Shown here piece by piece: positions 33,706 to 46,742 of a DNA stretch of 64,000 nt. A program made the translations under genes and the position numbers. Within the stretch, counting starts at the first letter, position 1. Every line of letters begins with the position of its first letter. The DNA comes from Diplodia intermedia (Eukaryota; Ascomycota; Dothideomycetes; Botryosphaeriales; Botryosphaeriaceae), in contig JAKEKT010000005.1 of assembly GCA_021495925.1 (NCBI GenBank), forward strand, positions 248,001 through 312,000, read 5' to 3'. The notes below the pieces were generated by a model that saw only the letters and a list, made by a program, of their open reading frames with translations, did no database searches and had not been told where the DNA came from.

Positions 33706-36408
33706 ATACCCACCAAAAAGTAAAATCTCAATCCACTTGACGTCGTCCGCATAATGTTCTGCGATCACGATGGTTATGTCATTGGGCATTAGGGAAATCA
33801 AAAGTTCAATCCCGCCGAGGATCGGGGTCGTTTCGGGTCCGCACTGTGCCTCTGCAACATCTGTGACTTTATCGCACCCTTGCCAACACTCTGGCCCATA
33901 CTTTCTCATCCATGGGATAGGCCTATTTTGGTGCAAGGAAGAAGAACCCGACCTCTGCTCATCGCGACACCGTGCCCTTCGGGGCTGTGGTGCAGCGATC
34001 CATCTTTATGGTCTACATGCCATCGTTTATAAATGCCCCTGAATAACTTCGTTAATGAATGCGAAGAAAAAACAATTGAAAATTTCCGCTTTTATGAAAT
34101 CCTGCGCGCACCTCTTGCCCCAATGAGAAGCCAGTCTATTGGCAATGCACACTGACAGGGAGCTGCTCCTCGGAGCATGTTCCTGGGAGGATATGGACAC
34201 CCACGTCGAGGGGCGTGGCACCCCTCCCACCGTGTATCCCGTCTTGTTTTCGGTCCGGATGGATGTTTAAGCTCATGGGCGTAATTTAGCGCGGAACGAC
34301 CACGGATCCAGCGCGGGCAGCTTGCAAATTTGACCGTTCTGCAGCGCAGTAGCAGTCAAAATGAGAGTCGTGGGAAGTCATGAGACGCTTCGATAGTAAC
34401 TAGCCGTGTCGATCGGATCCACCTGGTAGACGAGCATCAAACACCGGTTCAAAGCTACGTCGTGACGTGTGCAGCTGCGCGTTTAATAGGCGAAGGCAAG
34501 GCAGCAAAGAGACCAAGCCCCGTTTCATAAAGGAAACAGGAGCGCGGAGAAAGCCATGGGCGTGCCCGTCTGGTGGTAGGGCGTGTGGGAGTTGGTGTTG
34601 AGGGTCCTTTGGCGTATATACAGATGCAACTACGTACCGCAGCGTGAGTAGCGGCAGCGCCACCGACGGCTCTGGCCCCCGGCTCGTCACCGACAGCCCG
34701 GCTATAATAAGCACAGTGCATAATGTGCGCACATGCCTGTACATGGCTGCAGTGCACGGCAAGCAGCGGCACAGTGCTGTAAGGCTGTCGGACAAAAGGT
34801 GGCAGCACAGGATGCTTGTTCCCGCGGCGAGCAGCAAGCCTCTCTCTGAGGCAGCGACTGCGCGACGTTTCAACGGCGGGCTGGGCAAGCACCAAGACTC
34901 GGCGGGCCATGCGAAGGATGTCGTGCAGCTGGGCTCCTTACATAAAGCACCCGAGGCCGTGTGGCACAGGCAGCATTAAGTGAGCCTTGGTCGATGCATG
35001 CGCTCAATAAAGCGGGCGATATTATTGAAGAGGCGACGCATGCAGCGGCACGATCTGGGGCGCGCGGACCCGCGCGATGGCGCAGCGGGTGGGCGGCGTC
35101 GTGGAGGAAGGCGTTTGGCCTGCCGAGCTGGTGGTGCAGCCCTCACCGATTTGCGCGACGGAAGCCCCAGCAGCACTCACCGATTCGCGCGACAGAAGAA
35201 GCTCCAGCAGCTTCCATGCGCGCAACCCTGAGTCAGGCTGGGCGGCCCACTCCGTGCTTTCCGAAACCCAGGCGCGCAAGGATGCAAGTTGCTTCTCCAC
35301 ACTCTCTGGCGTCGCCGTGCCATCGGTGGGACCAAAGGCCAACGGCGGCCGATCGCTTCCTTTGCAATGGCGTGTCGGCAGGGTTTAGAGGGCGCCACAG
35401 GTGATCAGATAAAAAGCAGTGCAGCGACGCCGTACGGCGCGCGTCTGGGCGCTCTCGGCACAGGCTCATATCCCCAGCCCGGCAGCATCCACGCTACACG
35501 CATGAGCATGCCAAGTTTCCAACCCAGCCTTGCCTTCTTCATCCACCCACGCCTCACGCGCAGGCGCTGCTGCACACCTCTCCTCCCACCAAGCTGCGCC
35601 CGTCACGCCGCCGCACCGTCGCGCCCCTCCAGCGCGCTGCCTGTGGCCGCTCAAACGAAGCTCTCCCGGTGCGCTGCGGCGCCCGCTGCGCATCTCCGCG
35701 CCGTCCGTCGCTGCCTGTGACCGCCTTGGATGCTGCCAGTCGCCGCGTCAGTAGAGCGCAAGGCAGCCTCCAACCGCGCGTCGGTCGCGGAGCGCCCCCC
35801 GGCCGGTACCCTCTCCTTCTCAGCTCCGTCAGCGTCAGCTTATCTGTAGACCTGTGCTCCACGCCAGCTTGCCCAGCCGCGGCACGGCGCGCGCTGCTGA
35901 GTGATACATTCTCGTCGTCGGAGTCGTGCGCCGTCAGACAGCTGGCCAGCCGAAGCGCATCGCTCCCTTGCATTACCATCGCATAGCATCGACTTCTGAG
36001 ACCTATCTTGACGCTTTGTCTCCTACACCGCCGGCACACCACTGCCTTACGTCGCCCTCTGCCATCCCTCCGTTCTCTGCCGTCCCGGGACCCAGCCTGC
36101 AGCGCCTTCGCCGAAGAAGCCCGTGTCATAAGAGCCTCGCCGAAACGACAGCCGGGATCTCTGCTGGTGCCTACCAGTAGAGAACGCCGGACACGACCAC
36201 AACGAGTGCGCTATACACGACATGTCATGTGTAGGTGGAGAGACGATTTCTCTACGCAAAGGCATAGGCACAGCCGGTCTACTTAGACTGCCTATATGAT
36301 AGAGGACAATTTGGCGTTGCCCTTTCTCCTCCGGATCCAACCCTCGACCGCCCCGCTCCCAAGGTCGACCGATTTTTTTTCAGCGTTTGTACGAGTAGGC
36401 CCTTAGAC
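33706..36408. other. Intergenic region upstream of the GT41 gene
   Basis: 2.7 kb. The left part is the 3' flank of RPL12. The centre (34.4-35.8 kb) is GC-rich with overlapping, domain-free frames on both strands. The right end shows a T8 run followed by CAG at about 36373-36383, which could be the acceptor of an intron in the 5' untranslated region of the next gene. No gene is supported. Confidence 0.5.
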
Positions 36409-39400
36409 ATGACGATGATACGACAATACCCCCCGCAACCCCAGGCCCCAACGCACCTGTTTGGCCGCAATACATCGTACGCGAACTACAACTCCCTGCC
36501 GACCACGCCTCACATGGGACCCGTCCCGGACAAGGTGTCCCGTGACCGACAACTCCAGCTACCGCAACAGTACGCCCACCCGCTCCAAAGGACCAATTCT
36601 TTTCCACTGCGTGGCTCGCCGAAGGAGGGACACACCAGTTCGGAACGATCGGAGAACATGCTACGTCGGAAGACCCCAAACGGCATCATACCCGAAGCCT
36701 ACGACGGTAGCGCTTCAGAAAAACCACACGCTATGAAGCACATATTGCTCCCGGTTACGACGGTCGACGGTGCTGTACAACAGCCCGCCATTCCGTACGG
36801 ACCTACCCAGGAGCTCCCTCTCCGCACGCCTGGCATGATACCACAGGGATCGCACAATCAGCCCCAGCAGCGAATGCTGCCGGTAGAGAGCTGGGATTTC
36901 AGCCAATTCAACTTTGACCCCCCAAACGTGAGTCGGAAGCGAGGCCAGCAGCAGTTCTCCCAGATTGATTCGATGCTGAACCAGGTGCCGACACCTCAAC
37001 AGCAACTCCAGTATTTGCAGATGGGTCAACATTTCGGCGGCGCATTGCAGCCACCTCTGCAAGCACCTCTGGGCCCCACGGTGTCAAATGAAACGGGGCT
37101 TTACGGCCCGTATTGGCCGGACGGCACCTATGTCCCTTATCGTCCTGCGGCTGTAAGAGACCCTCGGTTTTACGGAGGCTCCGTGTCCCCGTGGAATCAT
37201 CAACAGTCAAGTTTCAGCAATCGAATGCATGGCAATTGGCCTCCGCTTGGCAACGCACCCCTAGACTCGTCCAGTTGGAAGCCTCAGCAACCCTCTCAAC
37301 TTGCTCACTCAATTACACCCGGCCCTGTTGGATACAACACGAATGGTACTCCCCATGGACTCACACAAAATCTCAATAATCCTAATGATCAAAACTGGCT
37401 TTCTGGACAACAGCAACATCCACAGCAGTATCTCGGATCTAGTCAAAATACCCTCCAAACTGGCTACCACAACAACATCAATCGCAATAATTTCCAACGC
37501 CCCTCGTTATCACATCAATCAACTTCATATCACCCAGGGGAGGTTTCATCTCGAGATTTAACCCCTCTGGCAACGTCACATGCGGATTTTGGACCCACAT
37601 CCAACAATGCCCAGAACAAAGAGCGAGCGCTTGACTGGGCCCACCAAATATACATCGAACTTCTGAGCTATCTGCACCATTCCCGTCGATCGGGTCACGG
37701 TGCGAGGAACATCCACGGACAGCCACAGCCAAGCATATTTCCGAAGCCTCCTCGGCAGCCTGGTGCAGACTTTTCTGGGTCTTCAAAGTACTCTGATTAT
37801 CGTCAGCAGCATGGCTCACACAACGGGGGGATCGTCGACCCGAGTTCCGCACTCACCCATGCTCGTTCGAACTCTTTTTGGAAAGACCACCAGCGAAGCT
37901 CATCGTGGCATCAGCCAATGGCCAATAACATGGCAATGCAGCAGCCTGTACAGCCTACTGACACCTATCGGAGCCTGCGGAGAATGTCAGGTACCACGTT
38001 CCCCTCTATGTATGCATCAGTCACCCGCGATCTTCCTGGAAACGCATTAGCCGCCATTGATCAAATCACGCAGTTCTGTCAAGAAAGCTCATGGAAGTGG
38101 ATTGATGGAATTTTGGTCGGTGGTTGCCTGGCATATGCACTTGGCGACTACCAAAAGGCATTGGTCTGGTATTCAAAAATCCTCGACATGGACCCAGAGT
38201 AAGTCCAATCCCCTTATAAATCCAACAAATTCGCCCCGAAACAATTGAACAATGCTGACTGTGTAAGCCACGTGGAGGCGCTATCAAATGTTGCTGCAAC
38301 GCTTCATTCTTTGGGTAGAAAACCAGAAGCCGAGCAGCACTGGTGGAAGGCCATTCAGTTGCGGCCGTCATATTTTGAAGCAGTCGAACACCTGGTCCAA
38401 TTACTTTGCACAGATCACCGTGGTAAGGAAGCTGTCAACATCATCAACCATATCGAGCATGCCCTGCAGCTACCAAAGGCCTATTCCGATCGACGCAGCG
38501 AAGTCTCAAGTGGAGGAAGATCGCCACAATCCGAAGTTTCTGACAAGCCTGTCTTTGAATTCGATGGGGAACAAGACAATCTACCAAAGGAGCTCAACAG
38601 CATGCCCGGTTCTGACTTGCCTGGATTTGGGACAAGTGGCTTTGCCATATCAGGGTCCGAAAATGGTCGCATGCTTTCGCTCATCCACGCGAAAGGCAAC
38701 TTGCTTTACAGCATGGGTGACAACGCAGGAGCCGCCAGGGCTTTTGAGAACGCCGTGCTCATCAGCGCCGGCAAGCGTGCCGGTGGCATCAGTAGTCTGA
38801 TCAAGCATATTCTCAAGGTTGTCGATGAGGATGAGTTTGGAACCGCTGCCCCGGGTACTCATGCGTCAAGCTCCATTGAGCCAATCCTCCTTCCACCCGT
38901 CGCCGCCCTACGGACTGCACAGCTTGCCTTCCCCAACAATGGGGAGCTCCCAGGTCTCCGATATATCTCAGGCAAGGGCATGGCTAGGAGAGCTGCCGTT
39001 TCAACCACCAGTAATTCTCTTCTGTCGCTCGCCAAGATCTTTCAGGATGGAATGGCTTCAGGCTTGCCGAAGGCAGCTTATCAGTCTGCGTATGGCGTTC
39101 GCGAGATCCTTGCCCTTTACTACCTCTCTCTTTCGCTTCAGCCGAGTCCATCAACTGCCAACAATGTCGGTATTCTCCTTGCAAGCGTCCAGCAGACAGT
39201 TCTGCCGAAAAAGGTATACCAGGATCCCCAGCAAGCAAGAATACCGGGTGTCGTCCCCGGGAGTGGCATTGCTTTGGCTTTGGCCTACTACAATTACGGG
39301 CTCAATCTCGACGCTGGCCATGCTCACTTGTACACGAATCTCGGCAGTCTCCTGAAAGATCTTGGCCAGCTGAAGATGGCCATTGCGATGTACGAGCAAG

Positions 39401-41598
39401 CGGTCCATTGCGACGGTAACTTCGACATTGCACTGGCGAACCTGGCCAATGCCGTCAAAGACGATGGAAGGATAGCCGACGCCATTGTGTACTACAAACG
39501 CGCAGTCAAAGTCAACCCTGATTTTGCTGAAGCAGTATGTGGCTTGGCAAATGCCTTGAATTCCGTCTGTGGATGGGCAGGCCGAGGTGGCATTGCGACC
39601 GACGGCGGCAAACGGGACCGCTGGCATGTGGATGAGCACGGCATGCTCCTCGATGCTACCAAGCCTGGTGCTGTCAGCACTGGGTGGCTCAAGCGTGTTG
39701 TAGATCTGGTCGAAAAGCAACTGGGTGAAGGCGAGGATTGGGGACGTGGAGCCCTTAACGTCAACTTCATGCAGGCCATGATCCAGGTGCTCGCCTTCAC
39801 GAGCATGAACCAAAGGGATACCCAGGAGCGAGTCGATGAGATGAAGAGGATCCTGAAGAGCTGGTTCGGCCGCAAATGGGAGGGCCACCGTCTTGTCCGC
39901 ATGGCTGAACGCGCCATTCGTCGTCTTGGCTGGCAGTGGTATCAGGACAGATGGCTGAGAGGCAAGGAACGCTCGCGGTCTCACTACCGCAGGCCCTTAC
40001 TGCCATCCAGTCTCACCGTCCCGACAGCACCGACAGTGTTACCTTTCCACACCTTCACATGCCCCATGTCCGCCAAACAGATTCGTTTGATTTCTCAAAG
40101 AAATGGGCTCCGGATATCTGTCTCGACCCTCAAGGCTCCGTGGCTGCCTCAGACCGTCTTCGAGCCTCCTGCTCCTCCAAACCCTTATCTCAAGGTAGGA
40201 TATGTGTCCTCTGACTTCAACAACCATCCGCTGGCCCATCTCATGCAGTCGGTATTTGGCATGCATAACCGTGCACGAGTCAAGGCGTACTGTTATGCTA
40301 CAACCTTGAGCGACAATTCTCCGCACCGGCAACAGATCGAAAGGGAGTCCCCGGTCTTCTACGACGCCCACTCATGGTCAGCGGAACGGCTCGTTCACCA
40401 AATCATCAAGGACGGTATCCACATCCTGATCAACTTGAACGGCTACACTCGTGGTGCCCGCAACGAGGTCTTCGCCGCACGGCCTGCACCGGTCCAAATG
40501 TCATTCATGGGATTTGCGGGCACTCTTGGGGCTGAATGGTGTGATTATCTCCTCGCAGATGACACTGCAGTCCCACCGAGCACGCTGCGGCCATGGCGGA
40601 GAAACGTGGATCTCGAAGATCAGCTCGTGGACGAGAACAGCGGAGGCGACCAAGACGACTGGGTATATGGCGAGAACATCATCTACTGCAAGAACACCTT
40701 CTTCTGTTGTGATCACCGCCAGAGCGCCCCGGATGTGCAGGGAGAACATCTCGATTGGGAACAGGAACAGGCCAGGCGATGGCAGATGCGCAAAGAGATC
40801 TTCCCAGACTTACCTGACGACGTCATCATTCTTGGAAACTTCAACCAGTTGTACAAGGTAAGTGTTCCCTCCTCATGTGTCTTCAAGTAGATTAGCTAAC
40901 GCGTTCTTTAGATCGAGCCCACAACGTTCCGCACGTGGCTTCGGATCCTGGCCAACTTGCCTAAAGCCATCCTTTGGCTACTTCGCTTCCCAGACGTTGG
41001 CGAGACTCATCTCAAGCAAACGGCTCTAGCCTGGGCAGGGCCGGAGGTCGCTTCCCGCGTCATCTTCACCGACGTCGCTCCCAAGCACCAGCATATTTCC
41101 CGTGCTCGCGTGTGCGATCTCTTCCTGGACACGCCCGAGTGCAATGCGCATACTACAGCCGCAGACGTCCTCTGGAGCGGCACGCCCTTGCTTACCCTGC
41201 CGCGTTATCCGTACAAGATGTGCTCGCGCATGGCAGCATCGATTCTCAAGGGTGCCCTCCCAGACAATCATGCCGGACACCAAGCGGCAAAGGAGCTCAT
41301 CGCCTCGAATGAAGCGGAATATGAGCGCCTCGCCATAAAGCTGGGGAGCAGCATAAGATACCACGGCCACAGGATAAGCGGTCGGCTTGCGGACTTGCGG
41401 AGGCTATTGTACGAGAGCAGGTTGAGTTCCGCTCTGTTCGACACAAAGAGGTGGGTCATGGACTTGGAGGAAGCGTATGAGTCTGCCTGGGATCGCTGGG
41501 TACAAGGTCAAGGCGGAGACATTTGGCTCAAAGGAAGTCGACCAGAGGGTTTGCAGCCCGTTCCGACCTGGTGGCACTACAGTCGACCCATCAGATGA
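36409..41598 (+). CDS. TPR protein with GT41 (O-GlcNAc transferase-like) domain
   Basis: Putative nucleocytoplasmic glycosyltransferase of the OGT/SPINDLY family, adding GlcNAc (or fucose) to Ser/Thr of target proteins. CDS join(36409..38198,38268..40857,40912..41598), 1688 residues. Residues 1-540 are a disordered Gln/Asn/Ser/Pro-rich extension. TPR-type repeats occur at about 545-655 (WKWIDGILVGGCLAYALGDY, HVEALSNVAATLHSLGR) and 929-1028 (AHLYTNLGSLLKDLGQLKMA, ALANLANAVKDDGRIADAI). The catalytic part starts near 1235 with YVSSDFNNHPLAHLM, whose His1250 corresponds to the family's active-site HP-H motif, and ends with LFLDTPECNAHTTAADVLW and SGTPLLTLP (Asp1533, His1540), the UDP-sugar-binding signature. 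Introns of 69 and 54 bp are GT-AG and both junctions fall in conserved sequence. The donor sugar (GlcNAc or GDP-fucose) cannot be told from sequence. The gene family is absent from budding yeast but known in filamentous fungi. Confidence 0.92.
38199..38267 (+). other. Intron 1 of GT41 gene
   Basis: GTAAGT donor and TGTAAG acceptor, 69 bp. Splicing gives LDMDPDHVEALSNVAATL, a continuous TPR helix pair; the frame otherwise closes. Confidence 0.85.
40858..40911 (+). other. Intron 2 of GT41 gene
   Basis: GTAAGT donor and CTTTAG acceptor, 54 bp, phase 0. It joins NFNQLYK to IEPTTFRTW, the family's conserved NxxKI-P segment. Confidence 0.92.
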
Positions 41599-44500
41599 TG
41601 CAAAGCTTTGGAGGGGTGGTTGAGACAAACGATGCCCGACTGGTGACGATTCAGGAGAAGGACCTTGTGGATGCTTTCTGCAGGTTTGTGGCTGAGACTT
41701 GTCGGAAAACGGGGGTTCCAACGACGCGCAACGAGGTTGACGGTTTCACCCGTCCGCTCTGCAACGCCTTTCGGAAGTTCTCCGTTCTCGGTGTTCATGT
41801 TCTGCTGCCGAACGCTGCCGTCCCGCTCTCATTTGCGGGATAACACTTTTCCCCGGCCGCAGTCTTGTCGCTTGTTTCGGTGTTTGGGAGTCGAGCATTC
41901 AATCGAAAGATCGTGGTGGCAGTGGACGACGCACTATATCCTTCTGCTGTTTGTTTACATACCTTGGATATATCCGCCTGGTTACTAGACCTGGCAGACA
42001 AAGTTTCTTTTGGATAGTTGGCGCGGAGGGTTCCTTGTTTATTTCCTGTTGAACGTTTGTCTTGGGCACCTACCACTCATCACGGTCCTAGCACCGCGGT
42101 TGAAGTTTCATATACCTTTACCATCGTTATTGCATTCCGGCGTTTATTCGATGGTGGCATTGTTTCCTTGGGCATTGAAAAGAAGAATACACCTTGGGAT
42201 TGTTCTGCCCGGCCAATGACGTGGGAAAAGGTCGTAAGGGTTCGACCTTTCATCCATTTACTTCTCACGTTTTGAGTAATGGACGCTCGTTAACCCCAGC
42301 ACTTATTCCCCGTCATTGGAGTCTGTGGCTGCTTGCTTTTCCGCGTACGACACACATGCACACGCCATTCTACGTGTGTTACTGCTTTGCGAATAGATAC
42401 CCGACTTTGCTCCCCAGAAATGTTTTCTAGTGCGACTAAATGAAATCCTTGACGACAACTACCTTCCCATGGAGATCTTCACTGTCCGCTTTACTATTAG
42501 TCATCTAGCAGATCCTTGTGCAATATCGCATCATGGTGTGGGAGGATGTGATGATGTTGTCTCCTATCTTCAGGGGGAATTTCTTTTTTGATTAATTTGC
42601 GAAAAGGTCCTCTTCCTTTTCCCTGTGTCACAAATGCGCTCTATCGATCACTAGTCATCTCACCCCAAGACTACAATTACATGGGTAGGGCTGGATCTCA
42701 GCTTCGTTTGATACACATAGAGACTGAGGTCCCTACTTGATCGGCCGACATATCTTACGCTAGGCATCTTGGAGTGGTGCTTCCTCAGTCTGGCCTCAAC
42801 TGATTGTTTCAAACCTTCCGAGCGATTTCGGTCACATGCCCCCTCTCTCTCTCACACAGCCGCGTGTATGATGTTTTTGCCGTGATGATTGCTTTTCACT
42901 AATTCTCGTCATAGCATCCTTCGACCAAGTCTCCGACCCAAGATCCGTGCAGTCTTCGAGGGAGGATCAACCCGAGACGGGCTGGCGCCAAGGGTTTATA
43001 CTTGGTACCTCCGTGGTTTAACCCGTGCGCATGTTCGCTACGGCACCACTCTAAAAGGTGCCGCTTTGCGCATCTGACCAGGCTTCCCGTCAATCGACCG
43101 CCACAACCCTGTCTCTAACGAAGACAGGGAAGAAAAAAGGGAATGATGACTTTCACCGGTCAGCGCAAAAGAAACAAAACGCCCCCGCTTGAAGTGGCCA
43201 AAAAAACACATATGCTGTACCTTAAGCGGCCGTGTTTTCCGCTTAACATGACATTCAGACACATAGAAAGGAAGAGCGCATGCGAATAAGGAGGGGAAAT
43301 AAGAGCCAGACAGAAATTCCCACCGCCCAAAAACATATCGATCACCCCCCCTTGTCTGCCCCGCCTTCTCGACATTACTTTCCGTGAAACGGGACAAAAG
43401 TTAGAAAAGACCCGGCGGGAAGAAGAAAAGAAGAATTGAATTTTTTTGAAAGACCCCTACATCACGCGGGCGGGGGGGCGGTTACCAGGAAAAACTCGCA
43501 CGTGTGCCAGTTTAAGGTTCCTGACCGGTCAGCGGCGGCCGCCGCCGCGGGACCCATGTGGCCCTTTCGATACGTGTCGAGACAGGTGGGGTGAACTAAT
43601 GCAATGCAGACGCACGCTGGGGAAGAACCGTAGATTGGACAACCTTTCCCAAACAATGCCCACACCACCTTTTCCACCCGCCCTTTCGTTACTGCTGCAT
43701 CTATCTATCCCGCTGCTGGTGGTGGAAGGATGGATGGATGGAATGAGTCCAGCTGGGAACAGTCCAAGTAAGGGCCGGGAGAGAAATCTTGACCTGGTAG
43801 GATGTTTCGTTAGCGGGCTGCTGCTAGGCTCGCAGGGGTGTAAAAATGAAGTAGCTGTCGATAAGCTAGGGTGACGATCCATCTCTGGGGGAGAAGTTTG
43901 GTGTGGGTGGTGGAGGAAGGGCAGTGAAGAGCGGAATGCAAGCATGAAGGCAACAGAGTTCGGACCGGGGGCAGTGTGAGGGAGCTGAAGGGCAGGTGGT
44001 GAAGCTACGGGCAGGCGGGCAGAACATGAGAGGGGCTTGCAGTTCCAAGGGCATGGGAGATGCTGCCAGCGGCTGCATGGAAGCATCATGCTGATGAGAC
44101 AGAAAGGGCTTGTGGTGGATGGACGGCGTCGTAGGCCGTGGCGGGGGGCGGGCGGAATGAGAAGGGAAGATGCATGCACGTTTCGTTGTTTGGCTGCGGT
44201 GCGCTCGTCTTCTCCCCTACAGATGGAGACGCTTTCCCGCTCCGGACACGGGAATCGAGCAGTAGCCACGGTTGGTCCCGCTAGTGCCCGCGCTGCGGGC
44301 GTGCGCCACACACCACATGTGCGCGCTCATGGCGGGCGGTGGGAGGACGAGAGAGCTGAGCGGAGGGGCGGCCAAATGGAATGCGTGCCGGAATACGACG
44401 CGCATGGTGCATCATGCTGTTGCGACATCCGCGTGCCGTGCGCGGGTTCAAAGGAGACTTGACGACGGGTTGGGCAGTGGCAGCTGATAGGCCGCCTGGG

Positions 44501-45647
44501 AAGTTCCCTCCGATCCGCGGCTCTCTGCCGTGTAACGTCTGGTTGATATGTAGGTGGGGCGGGGTGCTGCTGATATGTGTGCGAGGGTGGGTGCGTGGCT
44601 GGCGATACGGTGTGCGGCTGCATTCGCAAACCCAGGTTCCGGCCATCATGCATTCCTTGAGGGCTTGCCGTGGCGTTGTTATAGAGCTACTTAGCGGAAA
44701 GCGGGCCGGGGGAGCTGGTGACGAGGGGGTTGTGGATGTCAGAGTCGTGAATTTATGTCCCCTGATGTATGTCTAACAGGGATTACGGACGCAGGCAGAC
44801 GTTATCATTGCCGCTGAGCTATACGGACTGTAAAGCAAGGGACCAGACGGGGCGTTCTTCTATCACTCTGTTTCTTTTTTGAAGTGTCTCGGGTTGAAGC
44901 TAAAGTCCGGAAGAGGCGGTGGTGGAGCCGTCGAGCGTGCGACTAAGAGCAAATCGTGCGGTTGCGGGGGGTGAAAGAGGCAATGACTCAAATATGTTCA
45001 TTCCTTAAGAGAAGATTGCAGGGTTGAGAAAAGCTCGTTATGTCTACCAAACAAGGTTGCGGTAAGGGAGAAGCCCCGGCAAAGCACGCGGTGTAAGCTT
45101 CGCGGCTCGGCTAGGAAGAAGGTCCGTAAACATGCCTGCTAGATTGTACCGTGTATCCCATTGCCCGCGTTCCCGGACTAGTTGCTTTCTGCCGTCTGCC
45201 GTGTGGGAAACAAAGCAGATATGGTTGGAAGTATGCGGAGGCGTTCGAGGACAACAGGATGCGGGAGCCTCTGCCGCGCTTCCGATCCGATGGAAGGGCC
45301 AGCTGGCCCCACTGGTCCCAATCACGGCGGCTCATGTGGCTGGGGGCGACGTTGTAGAGTCGATATAGGATGCATGCACGCATCCGCGGTCCGAATCCAA
45401 GCACACCAGACATGCAGGGTCTAGCTTCAGAGAAGGTCAAGCTCAAGCTAAAGCTCGTGCTTGCGGGAAAGGGGCGTGTGTGGAAAAGGCGATGCTGTTG
45501 TACCACCGCAGCCGAAACAAGCATAGCTCGGATTGTATGTGAGGCGAGCGACGGTTGGACCAATCGCCCGGATTCCTCTCACTTCCCATCTCGACGCATT
45601 ATCGCCGCGTTGACGGCGTGTTTCCGCCGTGCGCAGCCACTTGGCCT

Positions 45648-45688
45648 CAGTGTCAGTGCCAGTGCCAGCGCCAGCGCCAGTGCCAGTG
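45648..45688 (+). repeat. CAGTGC/CAGCGC hexanucleotide repeat
   Basis: Seven consecutive 6-bp units of the form CAGYGY, with the last unit one base short. It is a minisatellite-like tract in non-coding DNA. Confidence 0.85.
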
Positions 45689-46706
45689 ATCTGTAGGCGT
45701 GCAGTATATGCCGCAAAGCAGCAGAGCGTGCGAAGCGGAGGGCCGTCCGAACACAAGAAAAAGCAACTGCCGTTCGGGCGCGCGAGAAGCACATTGATTA
45801 AGCCGCCAACGGCCATCACCACCGTCACACTCGCACACAACGGCGCCGTTCTCGACGGCAGCAGGCAGATCTCGGTGGCCATTGGAGGTGGCGCCACCAT
45901 CGAATCGTCATCGATCAGCCTGTTGTGTCTCCTGACGCCTGCCATTCGCCTTCCGCGCCGCTCCAGCCGTGGGGGCGGCCTGCCAATGAACGGCGACACT
46001 GGAGCCGTGAGGCTCAAACAAGGTGTCGCGTGTGAGGGCTGCTCCCACCCTTTGTTTTTCTTCTTCCCGGCAGAGGACGGGACCGGGGGCCGCCAAGGCA
46101 GGACGCGCAACGGTTTCTCGCCAGGGAGCCCAATCTCGATCCTGCAGCCTTTGCTTTTTCTGCAGCTGCGCCGGTTTGATAGGCGAACACGGCTGCGATC
46201 GCCACACCAGTTGACGATGCGGCTGCGCGCAGGGCAGCGGAGAGGAGGGGAGGCGGTGCGCTAGGTAGGCAGATTATGCCGCCAGCCTTGGCTCCTTTTT
46301 TGCCTTCTCGTATTCCATCCATCTGCCTTGTTCGTAGCTGCATCATCTCACGCACCGCGCCTGCTCCGGGGATGGGGAGAGGGAAAGGGGGCCGGTAGCG
46401 CTCGGTACATGTTGGTGCAGCCGCTGGTGTTGCACACCCACTATGGAGCTGCTGGCTCCGTGGTCAGTGGAGAAGCTCGCTCCGCAAATTATGGTTGACG
46501 CTGCTGTACCGTCGTCCCACCGGTATGCAGCGCGTTTTTCGTCTCTTCTTCGTTTGCCATGCTTACTTTTCGAGAGGCTGCTGACAGGGCTGAGGGCGAG
46601 GACGCGGAAAATCGCACTCCCACGCTCCCCGATCCTTCCACTTCTCGATGGCTGTCATGGGGTCGAGATCGACTGGAGATGAGCGAAGGATGAGGATGGT
46701 GATAAT

Positions 46707-46742
46707 CATGCATTGCGATGCATGCAACGCGCATGCATGCAC
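46707..46742. repeat. CATGCA-rich cluster
   Basis: Repeated CATGCA/GCATGC words including the self-palindrome GCATGCATGC at 46731-46740. A similar run lies at 10991-11007. It may be a regulatory-site cluster or simple-sequence drift. Confidence 0.7.

Noticed and set aside
43529..44311. 260-codon open frame on the minus strand
   Set aside because: It has a non-ATG start, Pro/Ser-rich composition and no family motif or splice partner.
44775..44835. tRNA-like A-box (TAGCTCAGCGG) on the minus strand
   Set aside because: No B-box (GGTTCGANTCC) at the proper distance and the acceptor and T stems do not pair.
45448..46264. Two overlapping frames of more than 200 codons on opposite strands
   Set aside because: Both pass through the CAGTGC hexamer repeat, which explains part of their length; both start at non-ATG codons and have no recognisable domain.
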